Positions 43,551 through 55,226 of a stretch of 64,000 bases of DNA are shown one piece after another. The translations under genes were made by a program, and so were the position numbers. Every line of letters starts with the position of its first letter. The first letter of the stretch is position 1. The stretch comes from Pseudoxanthomonas kalamensis DSM 18571 (GTDB taxonomy: Bacteria; Pseudomonadota; Gammaproteobacteria; Xanthomonadales; Xanthomonadaceae), in NCBI RefSeq assembly GCF_010211745.1, contig NZ_PDWQ01000002.1, forward strand, positions 62,001 through 126,000, given 5' to 3'. The notes beneath the pieces were generated by a model. The model saw nothing but the letters and a program-made list of their open reading frames with translations, was not told the origin of the DNA and searched no databases.

Positions 43551-45599
43551 ATGTCCTACGACACCGAACATATCCGCAACGTGGCCCTGGCGGGCCACCC
43601 GAGCGCCGGCAAGACCACGCTGTTCGAAGCCCTGCTGCACGCCGGCGGCGTTGTACAGACGGCAGGCACGGTGGAACGCGGCAACACCGTTTCCGATTTC
43701 GACCCGATGGAAAGGCGACGCGGCCATTCGATCGACAGCAGCATCGCCAGCCTCGATGTCGGCAGCGGTGGGCAACCGCTGCACCTGAACATGATTGACA
43801 CTCCCGGCTATCCGGAATTTCGCGGCCAGGCGCTATCGGCGCTGTCTGTGGCCGATACCGCCCTGATCGTGGCCGAGGCCGTCGCCGGCGCCAACCACGG
43901 CACGCGCCGGCTGATGGAGCGCGCGCGCGAACGCGGACTGTGCCGCGCCATCGTGATCAACAAGATCGACCAGGATGGCGCCGATTGCGTCGGCGCGCTG
44001 GCCACCCTGCGCGAGGCCTTCGGCCCCGAACTGCTGCCGATCAACCTGCCCGCCGATGGCGGCGCGCGGGTGATCGACTGCTTCGGACAGAGCGCCGGCG
44101 ATTCCGACCTGGGGCCGGTGGCGGACTGGCACCAGAAGATCATCGACCAGGTAGTCGAGATCAACGAGACGGTGATGGAACGTTTCCTCGACCTCGGCGA
44201 AGGCGGCCTGTCCGGGCAGGAACTGCACGACGCCTTCGAGCAGTGCCTGCGCGAAGGCCATCTGGTCCCGGTCTGCTTCGCCTCCGCGCGCACTGGCGCG
44301 GGCGTGCGCGAACTGCTGCAGGTGGCCGCAAGGCTGTTCCCGCATCCCGGCGAAGCCAATCCGCCGGACTTCCGTAAGGGCGGCCAGCCGATCGCGGCCA
44401 AACCCGATCCGTCCGCGCACGTCATCGCCGACGTGTTCAAGATCGTCAACGACCCCTTCGTCGGCAAGCTCGGCGTGTTCCGCGTCTACCAGGGCACCCT
44501 GCGCCGCGACACCCAGCTGTTCGTCGACGACGGCCGCAAGCCGTTCCGCGCCGGCCACCTGTTCCGGCTGCAGGGCAAGGACCACGTCGAGATCGAGCAG
44601 GCGATCCCCGGCGACATCGCCGCGGTCGCCAAGGTCGAGGAACTGCATTTCGACGCCGTGCTGCACGACAGCCACGACGAGGACAACATCCACCTGGCGC
44701 CGATCGATTTCCCCCGGCCGATGTTCGGTCTGGCGATCGAGGCGGCCAGCAAGGGCCAGGAACAGAAGCTGGCCACCGCCTTGCACAAGCTGGGCGAGGA
44801 AGACCCGGCGTTTTCGGTCGAGCATCGCGCGGAGACCAACGAGACCGTCGTCCACGGCCTGTCCGACCTGCACCTGCGTCTGATGCTGGAACGGCTGCAG
44901 GAGCGGCACGGGGTGGACGTGCGCACGCGGCCGCCGCGGATCGCCTATCGCGAAACCATCGCCGCCAGCGCCGAAGGGCACCACCGGCACAAGAAGCAGA
45001 CCGGCGGCGCCGGCCAGTTCGGCGAAGTCTTCCTGCGGGTGGAACCGCTGCCGCGCGGCGCCGGCTTCGACTTCGTCGACGAGGTCAAGGGCGGCACCAT
45101 CCCCGGACAGTTCCTGCCGGCAGTGGAAAAGGGCGTGCGCCAGGTAGTCGATGGTGGCGCCATCGCCGGCTATCCGTTGCAGGATGTCCGGGTCGTGGTC
45201 TACGACGGCAAGCACCACCCGGTCGACAGCAAGGAAGTCGCTTTCGTCGCTGCGGGCAGGAAGGCCTTCCTCGACGCGATTTCCAGGGCCCGCCCGCAGA
45301 TCCTGGAGCCGGTGGTCGAACTGGAAGTCAGCGTGCCGGAAAGCCAGATCGGCGACATCACCGGCGGGCTGTCGTCGCGTCGCGCGCGCATCCACGGCAC
45401 CGACGGCGGTCGCGACGAAGTCGTGGTCCGCGCCCAGGTGCCACTGTCCGAACTGGAGGACTACGCCGCCGAGCTGAAGTCGGTCACCGCCGGCAAGGGA
45501 CGCTACGCGCTGGATTTCAGCCACTACGAACCGGTGCCTGTGCAGGTGCAGCAGAAGCTGGTGGACGGCTACCGACCGCATCACGACGACGAGGGCTGA
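43551..45599 (+). CDS. EF-G-like translational GTPase
   Basis: This 682-residue protein has a GTPase domain with G1 AGHPSAGKTT near residue 14, G3 DTPGY and G4 NKID. EF-G domains II-V follow (FIVNDPFVGKLGVFRVYQG; GGAGQFGEVFLRVEP; PVDSKEVAF). It is shorter than canonical EF-G, and switch I is unusual (ERGNTVSDFDPMERRRGHSI), so it belongs to the EF-G-like II/FusA2-type group whose role is unclear. It stands outside the str operon. The start at 43551 has AGGAG directly upstream; an in-frame ATG at 43467 lacks one. Confidence 0.92.
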   Translation: MSYDTEHIRNVALAGHPSAGKTTLFEALLHAGGVVQTAGTVERGNTVSDFDPMERRRGHSIDSSIASLDVGSGGQPLHLNMIDTPGYPEFRGQALSALSVADTALIVAEAVAGANHGTRRLMERARERGLCRAIVINKIDQDGADCVGALATLREAFGPELLPINLPADGGARVIDCFGQSAGDSDLGPVADWHQKIIDQVVEINETVMERFLDLGEGGLSGQELHDAFEQCLREGHLVPVCFASARTGAGVRELLQVAARLFPHPGEANPPDFRKGGQPIAAKPDPSAHVIADVFKIVNDPFVGKLGVFRVYQGTLRRDTQLFVDDGRKPFRAGHLFRLQGKDHVEIEQAIPGDIAAVAKVEELHFDAVLHDSHDEDNIHLAPIDFPRPMFGLAIEAASKGQEQKLATALHKLGEEDPAFSVEHRAETNETVVHGLSDLHLRLMLERLQERHGVDVRTRPPRIAYRETIAASAEGHHRHKKQTGGAGQFGEVFLRVEPLPRGAGFDFVDEVKGGTIPGQFLPAVEKGVRQVVDGGAIAGYPLQDVRVVVYDGKHHPVDSKEVAFVAAGRKAFLDAISRARPQILEPVVELEVSVPESQIGDITGGLSSRRARIHGTDGGRDEVVVRAQVPLSELEDYAAELKSVTAGKGRYALDFSHYEPVPVQVQQKLVDGYRPHHDDEG

Positions 45600-45810
45600 C
45601 CTGCACGAAACCCCGCAATACAAGGGACTTGCGGCACATCCTTCAACCTCTGCGGCGACCTAAAGCGCAGGATTCCCCGGCCTCCGAAGCTGCGCGCGGG
45701 CCGTCGCCCGACCCTCGCGCGCCCGTGCATGGCACCGACAGCGACATCATCACGCGTGATCGCCTTGTTCACGCGGACCGGAAAAAGACGGGTTTTTTTG
45801 CAATTTCCTA

Positions 45811-45839
45811 TTGGCGAAGCGCTCCGAATGGCCTACATT
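45811..45839 (+). promoter_or_regulatory. Predicted promoter of the HU-like gene
   Basis: A -35-like TTGGCG (45811-45816) is separated by 17 bases from a -10-like TACATT (45834-45839), in an AT-richer stretch with a preceding T-run (45793-45799). It would give a leader of about 50 bases before the ATG at 45897. This is a consensus match only. Confidence 0.4.
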
Positions 45840-45896
45840 TCGCATGCCGAATGGTTCGGCAAGAACAACCCACCTACCTAGGTAAACAGGATCACT

Positions 45897-46292
45897 ATGG
45901 CAAAGACCAAGAAGAAGGCCGTCGCGAAGAAGGCCGCCCCGAAGAAGGCCGCCAAAGCCGCCAAGCCGGCTGCGCTGAAGCCGATCAAGGAAGCCCTGAG
46001 CAAGTCCGGCCTGGTCGCCCACATCGCCGAGGCGACCAACGTCGCCGCCAAGGACGTGCGCGCCGTGCTGGCCTCGCTGGAAAGCGCCGTGCACGCTTCG
46101 ATCAGCAAGAAGGGCGCTGGCGCCTTCACCCTGCCCGGCGTGCTGAAGATCACCGCCGTCAGCGTGCCGGCCAAGCCGAAGCGCAAGGGCATCAACCCCT
46201 TCACCAAGGAAGAGCAGTGGTTCGCCGCCAAGCCCGCCACCGTGAAGGTCAAGGTGCGCCCGCTGAAGAAGCTGAAGGACGCCGCGGTCTGA
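45897..46292 (+). CDS. HU-family DNA-binding protein with lysine/alanine-rich tail
   Basis: This 131-residue protein has a first 27 residues that form a Lys/Ala-rich, histone-H1-like tail (MAKTKKKAVAKKAAPKKAAK). The HU/IHF fold follows, with a two-helix body (IKEALSKSGLVAHIAEATNVAAKDVRAVLASL), GAGAFTLPGVLKI and a DNA-contacting arm KRKGINPFTKEEQWFAAKPA. It is a nucleoid-architecture protein, probably abundant: it has its own promoter and a strong terminator follows. Tailed HU proteins are known in Xanthomonadaceae and mycobacteria; the tail should add non-specific DNA binding. Confidence 0.92.
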   Translation: MAKTKKKAVAKKAAPKKAAKAAKPAALKPIKEALSKSGLVAHIAEATNVAAKDVRAVLASLESAVHASISKKGAGAFTLPGVLKITAVSVPAKPKRKGINPFTKEEQWFAAKPATVKVKVRPLKKLKDAAV

Positions 46293-46321
46293 TCGCAGCG
46301 CACAGGCTTTGAGGTTCCGCG

Positions 46322-46354
46322 CTCGGGATGGCTTCGGTCATCCCGAGTCGTTTA
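46322..46354 (+). terminator. Intrinsic terminator of the HU-like gene
   Basis: A perfect 9-bp stem CTCGGGATG (46322-46330) / CATCCCGAG (46339-46347) has a GCTTCGGT loop and is followed by TCGTTTA. It lies 30 bases after the HU-like stop, and supports a start of the next gene downstream of it. Confidence 0.8.
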
Positions 46355-46456
46355 CGGCCACGGCCGCATACGCTGGAACACTGCATCGCGTCGCCGGCAT
46401 TCCTGCTGGCCTCGGCGTCGGCCTATCTTGGCGGCATCGAATGCCGGCCGCAGCCC

Positions 46457-46747
46457 ATGGAAATGCCCAGCCACCGTTACCGCATCACCGTCACTCCGGT
46501 CGAGGACGACGGCCTGCCCTGCAACGGGCGCTGCACGATCGAGTTCGAGCATCGCGACAGCGACAACTGGACCCGGCTGCTGGAATCGGCCCGCCGCGTG
46601 CAGGGTCCCTGCGGCGACGAGCGCACCGCCCTGACCATCGGCCTGCGCCTGCTCAACGGCGTGGCGGCACGACACCCCGACAACGCCGCGCTGGGCGCAC
46701 TGAGTGCCGAGCTGGATCGTTTCGCGCGTACACTCACGTCTCCCTGA
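46457..46747 (+). CDS. DUF3861-like small protein
   Basis: This 96-residue protein has the start MEMPSHRYRITVTPVEDDG and later FEHRDSDNWTRLLESARR, which match my recollection of the DUF3861 family (small, unknown function). The frame is open back to 46328, but that would start inside the terminator hairpin of the HU gene, so 46457 or 46463 is preferred. There is no signal peptide or membrane segment. It lies before a helix-hairpin-helix gene with a 45-base gap. Confidence 0.65.
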   Translation: MEMPSHRYRITVTPVEDDGLPCNGRCTIEFEHRDSDNWTRLLESARRVQGPCGDERTALTIGLRLLNGVAARHPDNAALGALSAELDRFARTLTSP

Positions 46748-46792
46748 ACCGAAAGTGCGCTCCGCACGCCTCCCGGCCGCACACGTACCGCC

Positions 46793-47092
46793 ATGCGCAA
46801 GGCGAAGACCGCTTCCGAAGCCAAGCACCTGCTGCAGCTACCCAACATCGGCCCTGCCATGCTCGGGGACTTCCACCTGCTCGGTATCGAACGACCGCAG
46901 CAACTGGCTGATCGCGACCCCTACCAGTTGTACGACGCACTGTGCGCAACGACCGGACAGCGACACGACCCCTGCGTCATCGATACGTTCATCAGCGCGG
47001 TGCGTTTCATGCAGGGCGAACCGGCGCGGCCGTGGTGGCACTACACCGAAGAGCGCAAGATCACGCTCGCGGCCAATCCGCACCACGGCTGA
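46793..47092 (+). CDS. Helix-hairpin-helix (Cdd1/pathogenicity-locus-like) protein
   Basis: This 99-residue protein has a helix-hairpin-helix-like core LLQLPNIGPAMLGDFHLLGIERPQQLADRDPYQLYDALC, as in the small Cdd1 ('pathogenicity locus') family. A C-terminal WWHYTEERK follows. The HhH motif normally contacts DNA or RNA backbone. The role is unknown. It ends seven bases from the convergent patatin gene. Confidence 0.8.
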   Translation: MRKAKTASEAKHLLQLPNIGPAMLGDFHLLGIERPQQLADRDPYQLYDALCATTGQRHDPCVIDTFISAVRFMQGEPARPWWHYTEERKITLAANPHHG

Positions 47093-47098
47093 GACCTT

Positions 47099-48298
47099 TC
47101 AGTCCGCGGTGGCGTCGTGGGTCACGAAAGTGTCTTCCCCTTCCGGAAGTTGCAGCCATTCCGGATGTTCCAGCGCGCGCCGGATGTCGGTCAGCCCGGC
47201 CCTCCAGTGCTCGCGCATCGAGGTGCGGCCGAACTGGTAGTCCTTGAAATGCCCGAACCGGGCCCGCTCGCGGTAGATCAGATGGATCACGCTGTAGCGG
47301 CGCGGACAGGCCAGCGCCTCGGCACGCTGGCACCAGGGGTTGTCGGCGCGCTGCCCCGCCGGAATTTTCTCCAGCAGTTCGCGCAGCATGCGTCGGTAAT
47401 GCTGGTCCAGCCGCTGCAGGTTGGTGATGGTGCGGGTGCGACTGGAGAAGCGGATCTCCTTTTCGCGTTCGGCCACGTCCAGCAGGTGCTTCGGCAATTC
47501 GCCGCGCGCGTTCCACAGATCGACCTGGAACACCAGCGCGTCGCGTCGCGGCTCGGAAGCGAATACCTGCGATAGCGGCGTGTTGGAGACGATGCCGCCG
47601 TCCCAGAACCAGCGTCCGTCGATCTCCACCGCCGGGAACGCCGGCGGCAGCGCCCCCGAGGCCATGATGTGGCGCGCATCCAGTCGTATCTGCGCGTTGT
47701 CGAAGTACTCCATGTTGCCGCTGGCCACATCCACCGCGCCGACGCTGACGCGGATGCCGCCGTCGTTGAGGCGGTCGAAATCGACCAGCCGCTCCAGCGT
47801 ATCCAGCATCGGCCGGGTGTCGTAGATGCTGGCGGTACCGGGGCCGGTGGCCGACGGATCGAACCACGGCCTGGGCGTGTAGAAACCGTGCTGCCCTTCG
47901 ATCATCGCCCGCCACGCTTCCCAGGCATCCAGCCAGCCGCGCGAATCGGCATCCATGTATTCCAGCCAGGCTTCCTGCCCCAGCGTGGTCGCCGGCAGCC
48001 AGTACGGGCGCGAGATCGTGCGCCAGAATTCACGCAAGGCCTCAATCCGCTTGCCCGGCGGGTTGCCGGCGATGATCGCGGTGTTGAACGCGCCGATCGA
48101 GATTCCGGCCAGCCAATCCGGCTCAATCCCGGCCGCGTGCAGGCCTTCGTACACGCCGGCCTGATAGGCGCCCAGCGCACCTCCGCCCTGCAGGACCAGC
48201 GCGGTCGCCGCGGGCTGCGAATCCTCCTTTGCGCCACGCGCCGAATTCGCTGCGGATTTGCGCCCGGTCGTGCCGGGTCGGCTGCGCCGGGTCGCCAT
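47099..48298 (-). CDS. Patatin-like phospholipase
   Basis: This 399-residue protein has a patatin catalytic domain: oxyanion LQGGGALGAYQAGV near residue 37, nucleophile Ser67 in GISIG, and Asp233 in WDGGIVSNTP. The C-terminal part matches the DUF3734 extension often fused to patatin (LDQHYRRMLRELLEKIPAG). A basic N-terminal leader of 30 residues precedes it. It probably hydrolyses an acyl ester. It lies just downstream (4 bases) of a 3-hydroxybutyrate dehydrogenase; such pairs are common in polyhydroxybutyrate-related loci, suggesting a linked role in storage-lipid turnover. Confidence 0.9.
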   Translation of the reverse strand: MATRRSRPGTTGRKSAANSARGAKEDSQPAATALVLQGGGALGAYQAGVYEGLHAAGIEPDWLAGISIGAFNTAIIAGNPPGKRIEALREFWRTISRPYWLPATTLGQEAWLEYMDADSRGWLDAWEAWRAMIEGQHGFYTPRPWFDPSATGPGTASIYDTRPMLDTLERLVDFDRLNDGGIRVSVGAVDVASGNMEYFDNAQIRLDARHIMASGALPPAFPAVEIDGRWFWDGGIVSNTPLSQVFASEPRRDALVFQVDLWNARGELPKHLLDVAEREKEIRFSSRTRTITNLQRLDQHYRRMLRELLEKIPAGQRADNPWCQRAEALACPRRYSVIHLIYRERARFGHFKDYQFGRTSMREHWRAGLTDIRRALEHPEWLQLPEGEDTFVTHDATAD

Positions 48299-48302
48299 CG
48301 CG

Positions 48303-49094
48303 CTACTGCATGTGCCAGCCGTGGCTGACCACCAGGCTCTGCCCAGTCAGCGCCGCGCTCGGGAATTCGCACAGGAAGCGTACCGTTTCGGCCACGTCCT
48401 CCACGGTGGTGAAGATGCCATCGACGGTTTCGCCCAGCATCACCTTCTTCACGACCTCCTCTTCGCTGATGCCCAGTTCCCTGGCCTGTTCCGGGATCTG
48501 CTTTTCCACCAGCGGCGTGCGCACGAAACCCGGGCAGACCACGTGCGAGCGCACGTTGTGCTTGCCACCCTCCTTGGCCAGTACCCGCGCCAGCCCGAGC
48601 AGGCCATGCTTGGCGGTCACGTAGGCCGACTTCAGCGGCGAAGCCTGGTGCGAATGCACCGAACCCATGTAGATCACCACACCGCCGCGGTCGTTGGCGT
48701 ACATCGCCGGCAATACCGCCTTGGTGGTCAGGAAGGCGCCGTCCAGATGGATCGCCAGCATCTTCTTCCAGTCGGAGAACGCGTACTGCTCGATCGGATT
48801 GACGATCTGCACGCCGGCATTGGACACCAGGATGTCCACCGCGCCCAGCGTGGCGGTCACCTGCGCAATGCCGTCGTTGACCGCCGCTTCGTTGGTGACG
48901 TCCATCGTCACGCCGGTCGCCTTGCCGCCACCGGCGATGATCTCGTCGGCCACCACCTTGGCGCCATCGGCGTTCAGGTCGGCGATGGCGACCGCACAGC
49001 CGCGTGCGGCCAGCACCAGTGCGATCTGTTTGCCGATGCCGCTGGCCGCGCCGGTGACCACCGCGACCTTGCCGTGCAGGGATGAAGAAGTCAT
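48303..49094 (-). CDS. 3-hydroxybutyrate dehydrogenase (SDR family)
   Basis: This 263-residue short-chain dehydrogenase has the NAD motif [13 protein letters not shown] near residue 92 and catalytic Ser145, Tyr158 and Lys162 (AYVTAKHG). The C-terminal [19 protein letters not shown] segment and the length match bacterial D-3-hydroxybutyrate dehydrogenases. These oxidise hydroxybutyrate to acetoacetate during polyhydroxybutyrate or ketone-body use. The start at 49094 has GAGGAAC upstream; ATG 49130 adds twelve residues. The patatin gene follows at four bases. Confidence 0.88.
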   Translation of the reverse strand: MTSSSLHGKVAVVTGAASGIGKQIALVLAARGCAVAIADLNADGAKVVADEIIAGGGKATGVTMDVTNEAAVNDGIAQVTATLGAVDILVSNAGVQIVNPIEQYAFSDWKKMLAIHLDGAFLTTKAVLPAMYANDRGGVVIYMGSVHSHQASPLKSAYVTAKHGLLGLARVLAKEGGKHNVRSHVVCPGFVRTPLVEKQIPEQARELGISEEEVVKKVMLGETVDGIFTTVEDVAETVRFLCEFPSAALTGQSLVVSHGWHMQ

Positions 49095-49186
49095 GTCCAG
49101 TTCCTCGATCTTGGGGGAGTCTGCCGCCATCCTGCCTCAGCAGAACGGCGCCGGGCATCGTACCTGCGGCCGATGCCGTGCCGGTT

Positions 49187-49666
49187 TCAGTCCTTCGGCT
49201 GCAACATGGTGCCGGTGCAGTTCTTCGAACCGCACTTGCACGCCCACAGCTTCTTCAGCTTGGCCGTGTACGGCTCGTCCAGCACGATGCCGTAGTTGTA
49301 GGTCAGTTCCTCGCCCGGCTTGATGTTGCGGATGGCGTGGATGTAGACCTTGTCCTTCTTGCGGTTCTTGCCGTCGTGCTCTTCCACCTCGGATTCGCAG
49401 TTCGGATTGCAACTGTGGTTGATCCAGCGCGCGATGTTGCCGTCGACGTTGGCGTCGATCACGTAGTCGTCGTTGAGCGTGAACAGGAAGGTGTGGCCAT
49501 CCTCGTCGTCGTCGCCGTACACGTCGTCCACGTCCTCGTGGGTTCGTACCTTGCCCTTGTAGCGAACGATGCGCTCGCCCTTCCTGATCGCCTCGGTGGC
49601 GAACACGCCATTGCCGTGGATGCTGGACAGTCGGGCCTCGATCTTCTTCCTTTTCTTGTTGGACAT
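49187..49666 (-). CDS. SET-domain protein
   Basis: This 159-residue protein has a full SET fold. The N-terminal basic KKRKKIEARLSSIHGNGVFA, central RWINHSCNPNCESE (SAM/active-site NHxCxPN motif), GEELTYNYG and the post-SET-like CKCGSKNCTG with three cysteines are all visible. It would transfer a methyl group from SAM to a protein lysine; the target is unknown. Tailed HU-like histone-style proteins exist nearby (45897), a possible but unproven target. A strongly acidic insert (DDVYGDDDEDG) is present. Confidence 0.9.
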   Translation of the reverse strand: MSNKKRKKIEARLSSIHGNGVFATEAIRKGERIVRYKGKVRTHEDVDDVYGDDDEDGHTFLFTLNDDYVIDANVDGNIARWINHSCNPNCESEVEEHDGKNRKKDKVYIHAIRNIKPGEELTYNYGIVLDEPYTAKLKKLWACKCGSKNCTGTMLQPKD

Positions 49667-49800
49667 CACGCTTGCGTTTTCGGCGGTGGGAGCTCGATTG
49701 TCGCACGACGACGTTGCCTGCGTGGCGCAGGCCATCCTGCAGAAAACCGCGCGAAACGCGGGCACAGGAACACGCCGCCGAATCGGCGTCATGACAATAC

Positions 49801-49853
49801 TGGTCTGATCGCGGCATAAAGAGTACAATTTTGGTCCGTTTTAAGGTGCCCGC
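49801..49853 (+). promoter_or_regulatory. suf operon promoter and candidate Rrf2-type operator
   Basis: A near-consensus -10 element TACAAT lies at 49824-49829. It is followed by an AT-rich, Rrf2-operator-like stretch TTTTGGTCCGTTTTAA (49829-49844). The -35 (TGGTCT, 49801-49806) is weak, as expected for a regulated promoter. The downstream gene encodes an Rrf2-type Fe-S regulator, so autoregulation is likely. Confidence 0.5.
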
Positions 49854-49859
49854 CTCTCC

Positions 49860-50321
49860 ATGCTTCGCGTCACCAAGCTGACCGACTACGCCACCGTGAT
49901 CCTGACCGTGCTCGCCGCGCGGCCGGGCGCGGTGCTGAGCGCGGTCGACCTGGCCGAGCAGGCCGGGCTGGAAACGCCCACCGTCAGCAAGGTGCTCAAG
50001 CCGCTGGCCCAGGCCAACCTGGTCGAAGGCTTCCGTGGTGTCCACGGCGGCTACCGGCTGGCGCGCCCGGCCGAGGCGATCACCCTGGTCGACATCGTCG
50101 AGGCGATGGAAGGCCCGCTGGCGATGACCGAATGCAGCCTCGACCACAGCGAGTGCGGCATTTCCCACCAGTGCGGGGTCCGCGCCAACTGGCGCCGCAT
50201 CAACGATGTCGTCGCCGACGCCCTGCGCAGCGTCAGCCTGGCGCAGATGCTCGCAGACGCCCCGCTTCCTTCCGGCACCGGCGGAGGCAAACGCATTGCC
50301 GCCCGCCTGACCCACGCATGA
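49860..50321 (+). CDS. Rrf2-family SUF-system regulator (SufR-like)
   Basis: This 153-residue Rrf2/IscR-family repressor has a winged helix at the N-terminus ([37 protein letters not shown]). A Cys cluster [14 protein letters not shown] near residues 92-105 can bind a [2Fe-2S] cluster. It is the SUF-linked branch: the gene precedes sufB directly. When Fe-S clusters are scarce the apo-protein should release the operon. It ends by overlapping a possible upstream ATG of sufB. Confidence 0.93.
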   Translation: MLRVTKLTDYATVILTVLAARPGAVLSAVDLAEQAGLETPTVSKVLKPLAQANLVEGFRGVHGGYRLARPAEAITLVDIVEAMEGPLAMTECSLDHSECGISHQCGVRANWRRINDVVADALRSVSLAQMLADAPLPSGTGGGKRIAARLTHA

Positions 50322-50335
50322 CCCGCAGGCAGCCC

Positions 50336-51805
<1,470 letters not shown>

Positions 51806-51816
51806 CTTCATCGGAA

Positions 51817-51913
51817 CCCTTCTCCCACTAGCGGGAGAAGGTGGCGCGGAGCGCCGGATGAGGGCACTCCATATTTCCCTCACCCCTACCCCTCTCCCAC
51901 AAACGGGAGAGGG
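51817..51913. repeat. Palindromic REP-like element within the suf operon
   Basis: Two inverted repeats occur: CCTTCTCCC/GGGAGAAGG (51818-51826 with 51833-51841) and CCCTCTCCC/GGGAGAGGG (51890-51898 with 51905-51913). A smaller GGCGCGGAGCGCC hairpin lies between them. It is inserted between sufB and sufC and would be transcribed, so it may act in RNA stability or partial termination. Confidence 0.75.
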
Positions 51914-51937
51914 ATTCGAAAATGAACTGGAAACATC

Positions 51938-52698
<761 letters not shown>

Positions 52699-52702
<4 letters not shown>

Positions 52703-53943
52703 GCCACGCCCTGCTCGATTCGCTGGCTTCGGGCTTCGACGGCGACGCCGGCCGCCGCGCGTTGCTGGACGCCGCCTTGCGCGACGGCTTGCCCGGCCCG
52801 CGCAGCGAAGCCTGGAAGTACACCTCGCTGCGCGCGCTGGAACGCCGGCGTTTCGACCAGCCGCCACATGCACCTGCCATCGACATCGACCCGGCGCTGC
52901 TGTCCGACATTCCGGCGCCGCGACTGGTCTTCGTCAATGGTCGTTTCGACGATACTTATTCCGACATGCACGACCTGCCGGCCGGCGTGAGCCTGCATGT
53001 GCAGGACAACGCCGACGGATCGTCCGAACCGACAGCCGGCAGCGACGAGGTGTTCGCGCGCCTGAATGCCGCGCTGGCGCGCACCGGCGCACGACTGACG
53101 GTGGAGGCCGGCGTCCATGCTGAAACGCCGGTGCATCTGGTCTTCATCGGCGCCAGCGCCGACCGCGACTTGGCTTGGCACCTGCGCCATCGGATCGAAC
53201 TGGCTGTCGGCGCACGGCTATCGCTGGTCGAACACCACCTGGCCGCCGGCGAACACCGCCATCTGGACAACAGCGTGCTGGAGCTTCGCCTGCAAGCCGG
53301 CGTCGTGCTGGAACACCTGCGCCTGCAGGCCGGCAGCGACGGCGCGACCTCGTTCCTGCGCACCGATGCACAACTGCTGGGTGCGGCCCGCTACCTGCGC
53401 TGCGACCTGGAACTCGGTGCGGCATTGTCGCGGCACGAGCTCGATGTACGGCTGGACGACCGCGACGCCGAAGTGGTCGCCAATGGCGTGCTGCTCGCCA
53501 GCGGCCGCCGTCACCTGGATACCCGACTGGGCATCGAGCACGTCGCCCGCGATACCCGCTGCGGGCTACTGTGGCGCGGCATCGGCGCCGGCCGCGCGCG
53601 TGCCGTGTTCCACGGTGGCATCACCATCCACGCCGGCGCCGACGGCAGCGATGCGCAACTGTCGAACAAGAACCTGCTGCTTTCGCCCACCGCCGAAATT
53701 GACACCCAGCCGGTGCTGGTCATCCACGCCGACGAAGTGCAGGCCGCGCACGGCGCCACCGTCGGCCAGCTCGACCCCAATGCCTTGTTCTACCTGCGCT
53801 CGCGCGGTCTGCCGCAGGCGCAGGCGCAACAGCTGCTGACCGCCGCTTTCGTCCGCGAACCGCTGGCGGCACTGCCTTCACCGGCGCTGCGCGCGCTGGC
53901 CGAAGCCCGGCTGGACGCCGCGTTGCGGGAACTGGACGAATGA
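52699..53943 (+). CDS. sufD: Fe-S cluster assembly protein SufD
   Basis: This 414-residue partner of SufB in the SufBC2D scaffold has the core SufBD beta-helix (LLLSPTAEIDTQPVLVIHADEVQAAHGATVGQLDPNALFYLRSRGL) with the conserved cluster-site His in AAHGAT. The N-terminal half is more divergent, as usual. It starts with GTG overlapping sufC and its end overlaps the sufS ATG. Confidence 0.95.
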
Positions 53944-55190
53944 ACGCCGCCGCCCGCCCCGGACAAGTGGCATCGCCGATCGACTGGCAGGCCGTACGCG
54001 CCGATTTCCCGCTATTGCAACGACAGGTGCACGGCAAGCCGCTGGTGTATTTCGACAATGCCAACACCGGGCAGAAGCCGGCAACGGTGATCGCGGCGGT
54101 CGACGACTTCTACCGCCAGCACAACGCCAACGTCAGCCGCGCCGTGCACCAGTTGGGCAGCGAGGCCACCGACGCCTACGAGGGCGCCCGCGGCAAACTG
54201 GCCGCTTTCCTCAACGTGCGAGCCGACGAACTGGTGCTGTGCAGCGGCACCACCTTCGCCATCAACCTGGTCGCGTATTCGTGGGCGCTGCCGCGGCTGC
54301 AGGCCGGCGACACGATCCTGGTGTCGCGGATGGAGCACCACGCCAACATCGTGCCGTGGCAACTGGTCGCCGAACGCACCGGGGCGACGGTCCGGGTTGC
54401 GGAAATCCTCGAAGACGGCAGTCTCGATCTCGATGCGCTGTACGCGTCGATGACCGCGGACGTGAAGCTGCTGGCCGTGGCCCATGTCAGCAACGTGCTG
54501 GGCATGGTCAACCCGGTGCGCGAGATCTGCCGGGAGGCGCGCAAGCGCGGCATCGTCAGCGTGGTCGACGGCTCGCAGGCGGTTCCGCACCGACCGGTCG
54601 ACATCGCCGCGATCGGCTGCGACTTCTATGCCTTCACCGGGCACAAGATGTGCGGGCCGACCGGCACCGGCGCGCTGTGGGCGCGGCGCGAGCACCTGCA
54701 GGCGATGCCGCCGTTCCTCGGCGGCGGCGAGATGATCAAGGAAGTCAGCTTCGAAGGCACCGTGTTCAACGACCCGCCGCACAAGTTCGAGGCCGGCACC
54801 CCCAACATCGCCGGTTTCGTCGGCCTCGGCGCGGCGGTGGACTACCTGTCCACGCTGGGCATGGCGAACGTCGAGGCGCGCGAAACCGAGCTGCTGGCCC
54901 ACCTGACCGAGGAGCTGAACCGCATCGAAGGATTGCGCATCTTCGGTCGTGCGCCGGACAAGGCCGCCGTGGTCTCGTTCCTGCTCGAAGGCGCGCACGC
55001 GCACGACCTGGCCACCCTGCTCGACCTGGAAGGCGTGGCCGTGCGCTCCGGCCAGCACTGCGCGCATCCGCTGCTGCAGTTCTACGGCGTGGCCGCCACC
55101 TGCCGCGCCTCGCCGGCGTTCTACAACACGCACGAGGAAATCGAGGCCTTCGTGGCCGCGCTATGCAAGGTGCGCAAGCTGCTGGGCTGA
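53940..55190 (+). CDS. sufS: Cysteine desulfurase SufS
   Basis: This 416-residue PLP enzyme takes sulfur from cysteine. The PLP-lysine region is FTGHKMCGPTGTGALW. The active-site Cys is in the RSGQHCAHPLLQFYG loop, with the SufS-type substrate loop. The family-group II signature (YFDNANTGQKP; AVHQLGSEATDAYEGAR) is clear. A SufE partner is not encoded in the window. The Rieske and GNAT genes follow, the first after 36 bases. Confidence 0.96.
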   Translation: MNAAARPGQVASPIDWQAVRADFPLLQRQVHGKPLVYFDNANTGQKPATVIAAVDDFYRQHNANVSRAVHQLGSEATDAYEGARGKLAAFLNVRADELVLCSGTTFAINLVAYSWALPRLQAGDTILVSRMEHHANIVPWQLVAERTGATVRVAEILEDGSLDLDALYASMTADVKLLAVAHVSNVLGMVNPVREICREARKRGIVSVVDGSQAVPHRPVDIAAIGCDFYAFTGHKMCGPTGTGALWARREHLQAMPPFLGGGEMIKEVSFEGTVFNDPPHKFEAGTPNIAGFVGLGAAVDYLSTLGMANVEARETELLAHLTEELNRIEGLRIFGRAPDKAAVVSFLLEGAHAHDLATLLDLEGVAVRSGQHCAHPLLQFYGVAATCRASPAFYNTHEEIEAFVAALCKVRKLLG

Positions 55191-55226
55191 AGCCGCGACC
55201 GCCGCCGGGGCGCTAGAATCTCCGCC

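Noticed and set aside
43551-45599. Canonical elongation factor G
   Set aside because: Shorter than EF-G, unusual switch region, and located away from the str operon.
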